Origin: Paramyrothecium sp. XJ0827
Lineage: Eukaryota > Ascomycota > Sordariomycetes > Hypocreales > Stachybotryaceae
Length of the DNA: 64,000 nt
Assembly (NCBI GenBank): GCA_020881915.1
Contig: JAJFPB010000007.1
Location: 372,001-436,000, forward strand
Direction of reading: 5' to 3'
Shown here: positions 22,855 to 34,206 of the stretch, piece after piece
Numbering within the stretch: position 1 is the stretch's first letter
Layout: the number at the start of each line of letters is the position of its first letter
The notes under the pieces: model-generated
What the model saw: the letters and a program-made list of their open reading frames with translations, nothing else
Told to the model about the DNA's origin: nothing
Database searches by the model: none
Translations under genes and position numbers: made by a program

Positions 22855-24262
22855 CTACATCCTTCCGAATATACCCACCGGTGTGAATAATTTGGCCAGT
22901 GCCGTAATTAGCCCGCCGGAGACGGTGATGCTGCCGCTGAAAAGAGCGGCCTCATAGAAGCCGTAGCGCTCAACTAGGGCGCCATTGATGGGCGGTCCGA
23001 CGAGAGTAGCGAAACTAATGATAAACAGCGCCATCCCAAGGTATGTTCCCATTTTTTGGATGTCCTCTGTACATATAGTTAGTGCGGCTGCGGTGCCGGA
23101 CATGATGGTCCCGGACCAGAAACCGAAGACGATCGAGTACCCTATCAGAGCCGCATCGGTACGCACAAAGTCCATACAGTAAACTATGACGCCGGTCGCG
23201 ACTCCGCCAACGGTGAGCATGTTGATCCGGCCGTATCGATCAGCTAGGATGCCCGGGATAATGCGCCCAAATGTGGACGCGGCGTTGAGAATGGCGAGCA
23301 GATATCCGGCCAGCGTGGCCTCAGTTCCACGGAGGGTCGCATACGTAGGGATGAAGAATATAGGCGTATACTGGCCCATGGACATGAAGAATGAGCCGCA
23401 AACCACAATCAGGAACTTGGCATTCTTGAAGACCTCGGGGGCCCAGAAGTTGGTCCTCCGTGGCGGAACGCGGGTTTTAATGGCAAAACACGCAAATACA
23501 AGGATGGGAAGATTGAAGAAGCCAATGATTCGAAGTGTCCAGCCGTAGCCCAGCGAGGTGTCATTGAGCAGCTTTGAGATGATGATTGGCATGACCACGC
23601 CACCGAGCGATGAGCCAGACACGGCTAACCCGAGCACAGTAGCGCGTTTCTTGTCGAACCAATGCATGACAGCGGTGAGTGTCGGTATTTCTAGGAGACC
23701 GGCGAGAACGCCCATCACGACTCCTTGAACCAGCATGATTTGCCAGTAGGTGCGGCAGAGACTCAGCACCATGATGGAAACGACGTAGCCTAGAGCCGCC
23801 GGCCAAATGATCTGCAATTCATCAGTCGTCGGTGCCTTTTGTTTTGTTGTATTGACAATGAGCCATTAAGCCGTGGTCTCAACTCACAATGGCACCAAAG
23901 CGATCAAACATGGGACCGGACACAAGAGCAGCAGCCAATTGCAGGAAGATTGTGACTGATCCGATCCAAGCCACGTCATCTGTAGTCCGGTCCGACAACT
24001 GATGGGCGAGATAGTATTCCTGAAATGTTCCGTACGAATTGGCGAAGCCAAAGCAAGCGAAGAATACAGCCCCGGCTCCGGCAGCTGTCAGCCAAGCATG
24101 GAGCCCGCCATCTGGCGCGGGCTCGAGTTCTGACTCTGTGGTAGGACTGGACTGTCCATTTTTGCTGTCACTTCTCTCAATCCCGCCGAGGTCTTCCAGA
24201 GCGGTGGGTCGATCGAAGGAGGCGGTGGCCCTAGTCGTGACTGCTGTGGCAGAGCGCACCAT
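22855..24262 (-). CDS. MFS transporter, monocarboxylate (MCT/SLC16-like) type
   Basis: Two exons, 23888..24262 and 22855..23811, with a 76-nt intron in phase 0; 443 residues. The N-terminal cytosolic tail of about 50 residues is followed by DGGLHAWLTAAGAGAVFF, the characteristic opening of fungal MCT-like proteins, and about twelve hydrophobic segments, with GPMFDRFGA and GILADRYGRINML in the loops. The family moves carboxylates or related metabolites with protons across the plasma membrane; many fungal members have unknown substrates. The ATG at 24262 is the first in frame. Confidence 0.92.
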
Positions 24263-25799
24263 TTCAAGCTCTCGTCCGGCTCACAAAAAGTGCTAATCTA
24301 TTACTTTAAGGGACAGTCCTGAAGAGTTGGGCCTCCTGAAGGAACGTCAAACTCTTCGGCAAGCGGAAGGATGTGTGGGAAGTCGGTGAGGAGCCACAGG
24401 ATGATCAAAGAATGCCCTGCAAGAATCACCCCACTGTATTTGCATATTCTAGCGAATGGCCACGCACATTCAGATGGTGAAATCCAGCTATATTGCACGT
24501 AACCCGACGTCTGTGTAGCCCCACTGCGTGTGCTGACTTTACAAATTGAGGGCATAGCATCAAATAGTTTTTGAGGGCTCAATTATCAACTGTATTGATA
24601 GATCAAGAATGTTGGCCTGTGAGGGAAGGTAAGGCAGCTGTATTCTCTACATGGAGACACGGGATTCAATTATTTGGTCTTAAAGCAGGAGATAGCCAGT
24701 CTCTGTTGTTCTGGAAGAGTGGCTATTTCTGTTCCTGTCCACAAGTGCAATGGCCGGGGTCATGTGGATGGTCCTCGCCTTGAAGCGCTTTTTATATCCA
24801 AGATAGTGACAGCCTCAGGCGATAGACAAGGGCATGGAACCCCCGAAGACCTGTTCCTGCGTCAAGGATTCTACTACCTGGGTGGGCAAATCTGGCATGC
24901 ATGGGTGGTCAAGAATATGTGAACCCCATTTACAATTTATGAATAAAACAACGTTGGTGATCAACGACATTAAAAGCAGCGATAATGAAATAAAACAGAA
25001 CAGAAGCGGTGGTGAAGTTGTTAGAGTTCCAACAAAGGTTACGGCAGCTTTTGCTGTCACGGAGACTTCACTTTTCTCACAAAATTGAGAGAACAACAAT
25101 TTCAGCACCCAGCATGCACCTCCACAACTGTGAGCATCATCCTATGAAACAACTCATCATGAGGTCATAAGACCATAGCGAAGACTCGGTGCATTTGACA
25201 AGAAATATTGGACCCTAAAATTAGCTGCATTTGCGATGACACAGGGTCGGCTTTGCCGGTTGTCCGAATTAAACTACCCGGGAGCAGTTAGCCGCCCGAT
25301 GTTTCGGCAACTCCTACATCCAGAGTTGCCTGAGCGAAGATTTCGTGAGAATACTCGAGGATGTCGCTAAAAGGAGTTTGGTATTTAGAGAGGGGTTTAT
25401 GTCTGACCCAAGAATGGATTAAATTTGAGCATGCTGTCATATGCCGGTCGCTGGAATGCTCAACGTTTAGTTTACCGAGGGCCTGGGAATCCATGCTGCA
25501 ACGGAAAGGGAGCATGCTAACAATTGGGTCGCTATGTGGGGCTCAGATTTGGACCATCCACACTATGGAGATAAGGTCTAAGCTAGGGTTTATACTGGAA
25601 GCTGTGGGCCAAGTTTTAACGATGCCTGGCACATTCGTGACGCTCCAACGCGGGGGCAGTCGGCTTTAAGACGGAATACAGCGCCTGTAGCGGGCTAAAT
25701 AGCGAGTTGTATGCTCAGATTGACTTTGGCGGTATCGAGGTCAGGTGCAACAAGCGCGTCTTCTTCAGCAAACTTCCGTGGAGCCAAGTACTCACAGCA
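24263..25799. other. Intergenic region between divergent genes
   Basis: About 1.5 kb between the MFS gene (leftward) and the lactonase gene (rightward). Several short frames without family features; no repeats noticed. Confidence 0.5.
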
Positions 25800-26930
25800 A
25801 TGTCGATTGATCAGCTCCCGCAATTCCTCTCTGCTCTACAGGTGCCCGAAGAGATGGCATACGTCAATATTGATCTCCTAGCTTTGGCCAAGGACGCCAA
25901 TTACTTCTCGACGTTGGCTGCGACGAGTGTCAGTGAGCCTGCAATCTCATTGCTGAGCTACCACCCCGATTTCGAATCGGTTCTTGGACCGGAACCAGCA
26001 GCAAGCAAGATTGCAGACCTTGAATGGGAAGCCTTTCACGAGGCTGGGATCTACAATAGGCAGGATAATTCGCTCTACGTTACGTCGAACTACCAAAGTC
26101 TCGAGGACAACATCAACATAACCGTCGTTTCTCTGGATGACTATAGCATCCGAAGCACTCAGTTCCCAAATGTGCAAGAGGCAAACGGTGGCACCAGCTA
26201 TTACCCTCCCGGCTCGGACTGGTCTCAGACCCCTCCGCAACAAATTTATTGTGACGAGGGCGACTTTGAGAACTATTCGCAACTCGTAGCAGTTGACCCC
26301 AATGCGAATACTTCAGAGGTTCTTTTGACGAGCTTCTATGGCCGTAACTTCTCGTCCATCAATGACGCCCGGCAGCACTCCGAGACAGGCGATTTGTGGT
26401 TTACCGACGCCGCATATGGCTACTTTCAGAACTTCCGACCCGAGCCAGTCATTCCCCAGCAAGTTTATCGGTTTGAGCCGGCAACAGGTATCTTGCAGGT
26501 TGTCGCGGATGGCTTCGCCCAGCCCAATGGCCTCGAGTTCTCGCCCGACGAAAAGGTTCTGTATGTGACAGATACTGGAGCAGCCGGATTTGGCAACAAC
26601 TTTACCCATCCCTCGACAATCTATGCCTACGATGTGCACGGTGGGAAGCGACTAGGCAACCGTCGTACATTTGCATACGTCGACAGTGGCTTCCCGGATG
26701 GCATTCACTGCGACACGCAGGGCAACGTCTGGGTGGGCGCCGGAGATGGCGTCCACATTTTCAACAGTGAAGGGATCCTGCTTGGCAAAATCTTCGTCGG
26801 CGAGATGAGCAACAACCTTGCGTTTGCCCCAAACAAGGTGTTCATTTTCTCGAACTCTCGTCTTTGGGTTGTCGAAAACATTCGAGCACAAGGAAGGGAA
26901 GTTTGCAAGGACTTTGGTGTGGGCTGTTAA
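25800..26930 (+). CDS. SMP-30/gluconolactonase-like lactonase
   Basis: Predicted 376-residue intronless protein. The family is a six-bladed propeller that hydrolyses sugar lactones with one metal ion. Seen: DLEWEAFHEAGIYNRQDNSLYVTSN with the first metal-ligand Glu, SINDARQHSETGDLWFTDAAYG, QPNGLEFSPDEKVLYVTDTG with the Asn and Asp usual at the metal site, and FPDGIHCDTQGNVWVGAGDG. The frame is open upstream to a TTG near 25707, so an extra 5' exon (perhaps with a signal peptide) is possible, but 25800 is the first ATG. It may take part in oxidation of galactose, arabinose or other plant sugars; the substrate is not shown. Confidence 0.87.
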   Translation: MSIDQLPQFLSALQVPEEMAYVNIDLLALAKDANYFSTLAATSVSEPAISLLSYHPDFESVLGPEPAASKIADLEWEAFHEAGIYNRQDNSLYVTSNYQSLEDNINITVVSLDDYSIRSTQFPNVQEANGGTSYYPPGSDWSQTPPQQIYCDEGDFENYSQLVAVDPNANTSEVLLTSFYGRNFSSINDARQHSETGDLWFTDAAYGYFQNFRPEPVIPQQVYRFEPATGILQVVADGFAQPNGLEFSPDEKVLYVTDTGAAGFGNNFTHPSTIYAYDVHGGKRLGNRRTFAYVDSGFPDGIHCDTQGNVWVGAGDGVHIFNSEGILLGKIFVGEMSNNLAFAPNKVFIFSNSRLWVVENIRAQGREVCKDFGVGC

Positions 26931-27598
26931 TGATAAGCAGTGCACGCATAACTCCGCTCAACCGTGCACCGTGTTTGGCTTGTGGTGTGCTGGCGAGTTT
27001 ACAAAATGTCAGCATTGATTAAATATTAATGTCGTTATTCCCAAGCAAACCCTCTCTATAAACGGTGCGTGATTAGTGAATGAGCCGTGTCGGACATGAG
27101 TTCCACCGCAGTCAGTCAGGATTCCCTTCACTTCAGAAACGCCCAGTCGGAGTAATCGGAAGTTTGCTCACCTCGCCCCAAAAGAAGTGTGGTAAAGATT
27201 GAGATATGTGGCTACCTGCATCAGATGTTGCGTCAGCTTTCTATCCATTTGCGTTAACTCTCAGGTTGCAACAAGCGGCATGGGTCCAACTCGGGATTAG
27301 CAAAAACGAAAAGGCGCCAAATAGAAGCCTGCCAAGGCATCTCGGAGAGTGACCGAACGACGAATTGAGAAATCCGCTGCACCTCAACTGAGCTGACTGC
27401 TCCGCCCAACTCTCAGGGCACCATACGCACCGCAAGATTTCCAGCTGAAACTCTTCAGCTCAACGGTTTAAGCGGGCTTGCCATTCTCACCTGCATCATG
27501 TCCTGCGCATGCAACCACAAATGTCGGCACTGTCGTGTCCCAGGGCGCAATGCATAATTGAGTCCTGATTTCAGCCTTACACAGACAAGTGCCAGGCG
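26931..27598. other. Intergenic, upstream of the acyl-CoA oxidase-like gene
   Basis: About 670 bp without a recognisable gene. Confidence 0.5.
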
Positions 27599-27606
27599 TA
27601 TAAATA
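27599..27606 (+). promoter_or_regulatory. TATA box of the acyl-CoA oxidase-like gene
   Basis: TATAAATA, 86-93 bp upstream of the ATG at 27692, a typical spacing for a fungal core promoter. Confidence 0.45.
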
Positions 27607-27691
27607 TGATGGCCTTGGTCTACCCACAATTTCTTTCCTCAACCAGAGCCTCACAACAAGAAAAGTCAACATAGGTCAAGCAGCGGCTACG

Positions 27692-29619
27692 ATGGCTTCC
27701 CTCCATGTCCCACTAGAAACAACGGATTTGCCTGAGCAAAGACCAGCCCTCACAACAAACCGCTCGAGCAAGCCCCAGCATCCAAACGAGGATGACGGTG
27801 CTCCGCTGGCAGTCCATCTACAAAACACATATCGACGTGCCAGAGCGGTTGTGCAGGAGACATGCATGACCGCGGAGGATATAGACACGTTGAGCGATAA
27901 GTTTTGGGCATTTCATACGAGCAACGGTGGGTACCGATTTTCCTGCAGCAAACGTTTGACTGACAATGAATGGCAGTCGATGTCGTGACGGATACGGCGG
28001 TCACAACCATCCTTAGCATTCATTGGAATCTGTGCATGGGAACAATTGTCAGGCACCTCGTGGAACGGCCGCAACTTCGCCCTTTGATGCAGAAACTCGA
28101 AAACTTCGACACATGTGGAGAGTTTATGCTCACCGAGGTTGGCCACGGTCTCGATGCACGCAACATTGAGACGACGGCAACGCTGAACGCCGACGGTTCC
28201 TTCGATTTGCACACTCCTACCCTTGCGGCCGCAAAAATTATGCCTCCAACTTCACCACTCATTGGAATGCCGAGGGTTGCAGTCGTCTTTGCTAGACTTG
28301 TCGTCAACGGCGAACCACGCAGTACTCGTCCCTTCGTTGTCAATATCCACGATTCCCGCACCATGGCTCCAGGTGTAACCTCTCGCTTGCTGCCACCCAA
28401 GCCAGGATCCAAGGTTGTTGATCATTCCGTCACGTCCTTCAATCACGTTCGACTTGAACCGTTCGCACTTCTCGGCCAGCTTGAGGAGCCGGACAATGTG
28501 CGCAAGGATTTCATGAAGCAGATTGAGCGCGTCACGGTAGGCACGCTGTCCCTGTCAATGACCAACATTGGGTGCCTCCGAACCTCCGCCTACATCCTCG
28601 CCCGCTACAGCCAGAGACGTCATGTAGCTGGGCGCAAACCGGAAGAGCGCATCCCGATCATTTCCTTCACTACACAACATCGGCCCATCCTTCTTGCGTT
28701 AACATATGCATCGGTGCTGGAGCAATTCGCAGCCTACACCGCTCAAGCCTTTAAAGGCTTGCCGTCCAACGATCCTGCGAGAGGCGCGTTTGCTTGTGTC
28801 TTCAAACAAAGTGCCATTCACTGGAGTCAGTCAACGCTGAGCGAGTTAGTGGATAGGTGTGGCTGGCAAGGACTCTATGCACACAACCAGATCATTGAAC
28901 TTCTGATGGCGCAGAGAGGAAACTCGATCGCAGAAGGTGACATCATGGTTCTCTGCATTCGTAAGCAACCAAATCGTTTTGTCCATGTGTATGATCTAAC
29001 ATGAGTAGGTCTTGTTGCAGAGTTGATGCTGGGTCGGTACTCGCTACCACCACCGCGAGATCCTAGTCGCCCACTCGCTCTCTACGAAGCGGCGCTATGG
29101 TCTGAAGCGACTGATGCCATCACTAGCCTCGTAGGTCAAGGGCGGCAATATGATGAGTCGTTCAAGACCTGTGTCATGCCTCGTTGCAGGCAACTTGTCC
29201 AAGCCACTGGACAGAGAATGGCTTTTGAAGCCGCTGCATCCTCTGGGCAGATTAGTGCGGATATGCTTTCTCTCTTTGAAACGACGTGCATGTTGGCAGA
29301 ACCCAGCTGGTATGCTTCGGCCACTGGAATGTCCCGAGCCGCGATCTTCCAGCAAGATTCAGAAGTGGTACAGGCACTGCTTCCACGATTAGAAGAACTG
29401 TTGGCAGCAACGAACGCCGCAAAATTCGCGCAAGCACCAATCATGCAAGAGTCCAAATGGATGGACTTTGTAGAATCTCTACCAGTTTTCGAGTCTGCCG
29501 AGGCTGAGATGCAAGATTCCTCAGCAGACGCTATCCTAGGTTTGAACAAATCATTTGATGCTATCAGCGAGCAAATCACACCTAGCAGTGGGAACACATC
29601 GATCTTGAGTCGATTGTGA
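27692..29619 (+). CDS. Peroxisomal acyl-CoA oxidase-like flavoenzyme
   Basis: Three exons, 27692..27926, 27977..28960 and 29009..29619 (introns 50 and 48 nt), giving 609 residues. Seen: FDTCGEFMLTEVGHGLDARN, the acyl-CoA dehydrogenase/oxidase flavin-binding signature, then TATLNADGSFDLHTPT, a middle domain with MPRVAVVFARL, and a helical region with RKPEERIPIISFTTQ and IRLVAELMLGRYSL. It ends in SRL, a canonical type-1 peroxisome targeting signal. Acyl-CoA oxidases insert the first double bond in peroxisomal beta-oxidation using FAD and O2. At 609 residues it is somewhat shorter than classical Pox1 proteins, so it may act on a specialised acyl-CoA. Start 27692 is the first ATG after a TATA box. 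Confidence 0.88.
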
Positions 29620-30117
29620 ACCGGACGAGGACAGCTAAGAAGAACGTCAACTCCGAGTAATTATTTCAGGACATGGCTCTCGTGAGACTTCGGAAGCCTG
29701 GACAAAATTAAATCTTGAGGGGCTTCCACGGACTGTTAGAGATTTACTGGCGTCATACGAAATACAAACATTTATGTTCCAGGATATTTAGAAAGAAACA
29801 GCGATATCACAATAGAACGATAGATAGCACAGAATGACACATGCGTCTGAGCAGAACGATGATTAGCGCGATGAGAAGAATGATCTACTATCTTTGCCGT
29901 GGCACCTAAATATTGAGCAGCTTCCTTGTCATTGTCACATCTAGCGCTGCGCTCGACTGGGCAAGGCAATGAATCAGCAGCAGGGGCGAAAAGTAGAAGT
30001 GGTCTGATATGAACTGGGAGAATAGCTCTCCCGAACCCTCCTACTCGGGAGAATCGTGGAAGGATTCGAAATGTCTCTGGAGAAAATATTCCCCATAACC
30101 CCAGAGTCTCGGTAGCC
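29620..30117. other. Intergenic, left flank of the transposon
   Basis: About 500 bp between the acyl-CoA oxidase-like gene and the transposon. No gene seen. Confidence 0.5.
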
Positions 30118-30119
30118 TA

Positions 30120-30166
30120 ACGTGTATGATAAGCGAGCGCGCAATACAAGCGAGCGCGCACTTTTC
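30120..30166 (+). repeat. Left terminal inverted repeat
   Basis: 47 bp starting ACGTGTATGATAAGCG. It matches the reverse complement of 31933..31979 at 46 of 47 positions (the difference is G versus A at the ninth base). Inside it, the 12-mer AAGCGAGCGCGC occurs twice, at 30131-30142 and 30148-30159, as possible repeated transposase binding sites. Confidence 0.93.
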
Positions 30167-30217
30167 TCCTTAACCACCTAATTATATCTTTTAACTTAAT
30201 TTTCTTAACCATAAATC

Positions 30218-31873
30218 ATGTTATTATCAATCAATGAGGCAAATATTAATCTCGCCCTTCAAGCCCTTAAGAAAGACCCTTAATTAACTCCCTTTCGCGC
30301 TTCAAAGATCTATAAAGTCTCCTGCTACACCCTAGAACACTGATGCGATGGCATTCCTACCCAACGCGATATTATGCCTAATTCGCGGAAACTATCTGAT
30401 CTAGAGGAATAGACTCTTGTTGAGTATATCCTTGACCTAGATTCCCAAGGATTTCCCCCGCGGCTTAGTAATGTAGAAGAAATGGCCAATTGACTCCTTG
30501 CTGACCGCGATGCATTACCTATTAGCAAGCGCTGGGCTTCTAACTTCATTAAGTAATAACTAGAGCTTATAATGCGATTTAATTGTAAATATGATTATTA
30601 GAGAGCTAAATGCAAAGATCTAGCTACTATTTGCAAGTGGTTCTTACTTGTAGAGAATATAATCACGAAATATAGTATTACCCTAGCTAATATTTATAAC
30701 TTTGATGAGACTGGCTTTTTAATGGGCATGATCACAAGCGGTATAGTTATTACGGGCGCAGAAAGACGTAGAAGACAGAAATTAGTCCAGCCTAGAAACC
30801 GGGAATAGGTTATAGTTATCTAGGCTATCAATGCGGAAGGCTGGGCGATCCAGCCGTTCATTGTGGTTGCAGGCCAATATCACCTCTCTATCTAATACCA
30901 AGAAAGCAACCTCCCGGGTGATTGGGCTATTGCTACAACTAAAAATGGCTAGACCAACAATATAATGGGTTTTAAGTAGCTTAAGCACTTCAATTAACAC
31001 ACAAAGGCCCAATCAAATGGTCGCTATTACCTTCTAATCCTCAATAGGCACAAAAGCCACCACTCGACCAAGTTTAAGATATATTATAAGAATAATAATA
31101 TTGTCACGCTCTATATACTGCCTCATTTATCTTATCTACTCCAGCCTCTTGATGTTAGGTGCTTTGGGCCGCTTAAACACACCTACGGTCAGCAAATAGA
31201 GTATTTGATTAGATGCTCTATAACTTACATTTCAAAGACTAAGTTCTTTCTAGCCTTTTACGCTACCTTTTAAGCCGCAATAACAAAAAGCAATATCCAG
31301 GGAGGTTTTAGAGGAGCTAGGCTTATTCCTCTAGATCCAGAAAATGTGCTTTTGAAGCTTAATATGTAGCTACGGACTCCAACACCTGTTGAAGAGGAGG
31401 CGAGCCTCCCGGGCCCTTGGGTCTTAAAGACTCTAAAGACTGTCCTAGAGGCTAGCTCTTAATCTAAATTCCTTAAAAGACGAGTTGAGAGATATTAGAG
31501 CAGCTCTCCGATATCTATTTTTGAAGTAATTAAGTCTTTTTCTAAGGGAACGAAGGCAATAATATATTAGATAGTACTATTGAAGTCTAAGAACTAAATT
31601 CTTCGATAGGCAAATGAGACCCTTAGTAGGCGGTGCAGAGCAAAAAGGATATACCTATGCAATGGAGGGAAGATGACTCTAGATGAAGGAAGGGAAGCAA
31701 TTAATCAGAAGGATATTAATACGTAGCTAGTGGCCGAATCGTCCAGAAGTTATAGTTAAAGAGGGTCGGCGCGACTAAAGGAAAGGCGTTGTAGAATATG
31801 TAGCAAGACTGGTTATAATGCAAGAATATGTCAGGTCGTTATAGAGGTGTCTGGAGAGGAGTATAGCGATTAG
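30218..31873 (+). pseudogene. Degenerate pogo-type transposase (DDE_1)
   Basis: One broken reading frame with many TAA, TAG and TGA codons. Recognisable pieces in order: an N-terminal psq-type helix-turn-helix (INEANINLALQALKKDP), a CENP-B-like segment (LISKRW-type, LADRDALPISKRW), NIYNFDETGFLMG with the first catalytic Asp, ILNRHKSHHSTKFK, a stretch PHLSYLLQPLDVRCFGPLK with the usual LQPLDV motif, and a C-terminal tail. Stops fall where CAA, CAG, CGA or TGG codons are expected, the outcome of C-to-T change on either strand. It cannot make a full transposase. Confidence 0.85.
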
Positions 31874-31932
31874 TTTTAATTGATTAGATGCTTTATTGTG
31901 TTTTTATTAATGAATTAGTAATGAAGGTAGTG

Positions 31933-31979
31933 GAAAAGTGCGCGCTCGCTTGTATTGCGCGCTCGCTTATTATACACGT
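31933..31979 (-). repeat. Right terminal inverted repeat
   Basis: Mirror copy of the left repeat; the 12-mer appears as GCGCGCTCGCTT at 31940-31951 and 31957-31968. It is followed by the TA duplication at 31980-31981. Confidence 0.93.
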
Positions 31980-31981
31980 TA

Positions 31982-32323
31982 GTCTTGTCCTCAAGTAAGC
32001 CAAGCCGGGATCATACCCTGTCCTCAAGTCCAGCCCGGCAACGCTACAGCTCATTCAGGCATAGACCAGGGGCCCCATGGCGAGCCAAGACGGCAAAGCT
32101 ATCCGATCTCTATTGTTCCCAGGCGACATCTGAGCTGGACATTTTGCTCGAGCTTAGAGGAGACCCAGTCCTGCGCGTACTAGTCCCGGCTTCAAATTTC
32201 CCATCCATTGGAACCCTAGTTTCGTTTCTGCTCAAATTCCCCAGTTTACTCCACACCGTTCATCGTGGAGAGGCAAGCGAGGAGTGGAGGATGACTTGCA
32301 AACAGTCAGTCGTGGAGGAGTGC
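31982..32323. other. Remaining promoter space of the GH28 gene
   Basis: About 340 bp between the transposon end and the TATA box of the polygalacturonase gene. No gene is supported here. Confidence 0.5.
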
Positions 32324-32330
32324 TATAAAA
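32324..32330 (+). promoter_or_regulatory. TATA box of the GH28 gene
   Basis: TATAAAA, 72 bp upstream of the ATG at 32402. Confidence 0.5.
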
Positions 32331-32401
32331 GACTACATAGGTAGACTTAATTGATATTTCTTCCATCAGAGCTTTAAGGCCTTGCTGTCCATTCCTGTAC
32401 T

Positions 32402-33870
32402 ATGGCTCCCTTCAAGACTCTCACTCTGGCATTGCTGGCCTCTGTCGCTTCGGCGGCATGCCGCAAGACATGCGTTGTGCCCTCGTCCAACGGCACAGAG
32501 TCCGATTCCGCAGCCATTCAGGAGACTTTTGACCGTTGCTCGAAGGATTCGACAATTCTATTCCAGAAAGGTGTTGACTACAACGTGTTCGAGCCTATCG
32601 CTGCTCTCAAGCTGGACAACGTCATCATATCCGTGCAGGGCAACTTGCATTTGCCTCAAGATATCCCCACGGTCCAGAAGATTGTCGCCGATAACGGCGG
32701 CAGGGTCGAGTGGTTCGAGTTCAAGGGCAAGGACGTGCAGTATATTGGATCCGAGGATGTAGGCTCCACTTTTGTTCTGGAAGGCAGAGATCACTTTGTG
32801 TGCTAACATACCTGTCTTAGATCACCACGGGATGGATCTACAGCTACGGCCAAGCCTGGTGGCAAGCCAACCCTGCAGGCAGCACTGGCCTTCCTAACCG
32901 GCCTCACCTTATGCGTTTGACATTCACCAATGGTGTCATCAAGCATCTCAAGTCGCACAAGCCTATTGGCTGGAACGTCTCGGTCAAAGGATCCAACATC
33001 ACCATCTCCAATGCCGTGATTGACGCAGTCTCTGAGGATTGGAGCTTTCCTTTCAACACTGATGGCTTTGGCATTGGCGCTACTGATGTCTTTGTGATTG
33101 ACTGTGTCATTTACAACGGCGATGACGCCTTTGCCATCAACGACGGTGCTCACAACGTCCGTGTTCAGCGCAGCACCATTGGCTACGAGACTCATGGCAT
33201 GAGCATCGGCTCACTGGGCTCCGATGTGAACAAATTCTACAATGTTTCCAACATTCACTTCGACGACATCACCGTTGCTGGAGGTCTCTACGCTGCGCGC
33301 TTCAAGTCTTGGATTGGTGGCAAGGTATGCACGAGTCGTCTCAAACGCAGTGCGCGGTGCTAATGTGAACCCATACAGGGACTGACCGAGAATGTCTCCT
33401 GGACTAACATACACACTGCCAACGTCACATTTCCTATTTTTATCACCCAGACCTACACCGACCAGGCTAAAGCAGGGGACCCGAGACCCAACAACTCTTC
33501 TGTCGTCATGCGCAACTTCAAGTGGGAGAACTGGACTGGGTCTATCAACAGCTACAATCCGGGCGATGGTTCTTGTGCCTCGGACGTAAGTGCCCTTCAC
33601 CTCAATTTCTTTTGACTGGGCTGAAGCTAACTTCATTGCCCTTAGCCGTGTTGGTACAATGTCGGTCTCCCTAATCTCAAGCACAATGAGGCCATTATCA
33701 TTGAGTGTAATGAAGAAGACTCTTGCATCGATTTTGAGCTTAAGAATATCCGGCTTTACCCCCAGGACATGTCCAGTCCTCCCACCGTTATTTGCGAGAA
33801 GGTGGAAGCTGAGCTAAACCCTAATTTTGGCATTACCTGCCGCAATGGAACATTTGTACCTGAATATTAG
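32402..33870 (+). CDS. Secreted exopolygalacturonase-like pectinase (GH28)
   Basis: Four exons: 32402..32758, 32821..33324, 33379..33585 and 33646..33870, with introns of 54-62 nt; the first has a clear TGCTAAC branch point. The product is 430 residues with a signal peptide ending at ASAA or nearby. GH28 catalytic features: NTDG (Asp about 200), GDDA (Asp about 220 and 221), [10 protein letters not shown] (His about 244) and RFK (Arg about 279, Lys about 281) in place of the commoner RIK. These variants, together with SWIGG, resemble exo-acting enzymes that release galacturonic acid from pectin. Many N-glycosylation sequons are present. The Fot1-like transposon lies about 420 bp upstream. Confidence 0.93.
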
Positions 33871-34206
33871 AGTAAATGGATTCACACATCCGCATCAAGA
33901 GCACATAGAAACACTTCTTCATATGTTTAGGTCCATGTAACATTAAGTTAGCCGTCATCAGGCAAATTTCGCAGGCGTCCAGAGTGGCAAATTACGACTC
34001 AATCTGGGCTCGTAAATGCTGGCTAAGTGTAACCACAAGCAGCTTGGATTCGCATACCAGTGTAAGATGTTTAACAGGCGGATGCAAGATGAGTAAATTG
34101 TGTCCTACACAGGCCCCTCATGCGTATCACCCCTCAGGTCTACTTGAAAGTATCTAGAGTGGGCGCTGTAATATCTAAAGAGAATTAGGCCTTGATTATC
34201 TTTAAT
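33871..34206. other. 3' intergenic region between convergent genes
   Basis: About 335 bp; the polygalacturonase and CFEM-PTH11 genes end toward each other. No gene seen. Confidence 0.5.

Larger units (their letters stand above)
30120..31979 (+). mobile_element. Fot1/Pot2-like (pogo, Tc1/mariner) DNA transposon, RIP-decayed
   Basis: An 1860-bp element bounded by 47-bp terminal inverted repeats and flanked by TA on both sides (30118-30119 and 31980-31981), the target duplication of Tc1/mariner elements. The length matches Fot1/Pot2/Flipper elements of ascomycetes (about 1.84-1.93 kb). The interior is very AT-rich beside flanks of ordinary composition, and encodes a degenerate pogo-type transposase in the plus direction. 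The TIRs remain GC-rich. Both ends are intact and differ by one base, so it could in principle be mobilised by an active relative. Confidence 0.9.

Noticed and set aside
6736..29619. A secondary-metabolite cluster built from P450, acyl-CoA synthetase, acyl-CoA oxidase and transporters
   Set aside because: No core enzyme (polyketide synthase, peptide synthetase, terpene cyclase or prenyltransferase) lies in the window, and the genes are spread over 23 kb among unrelated genes.
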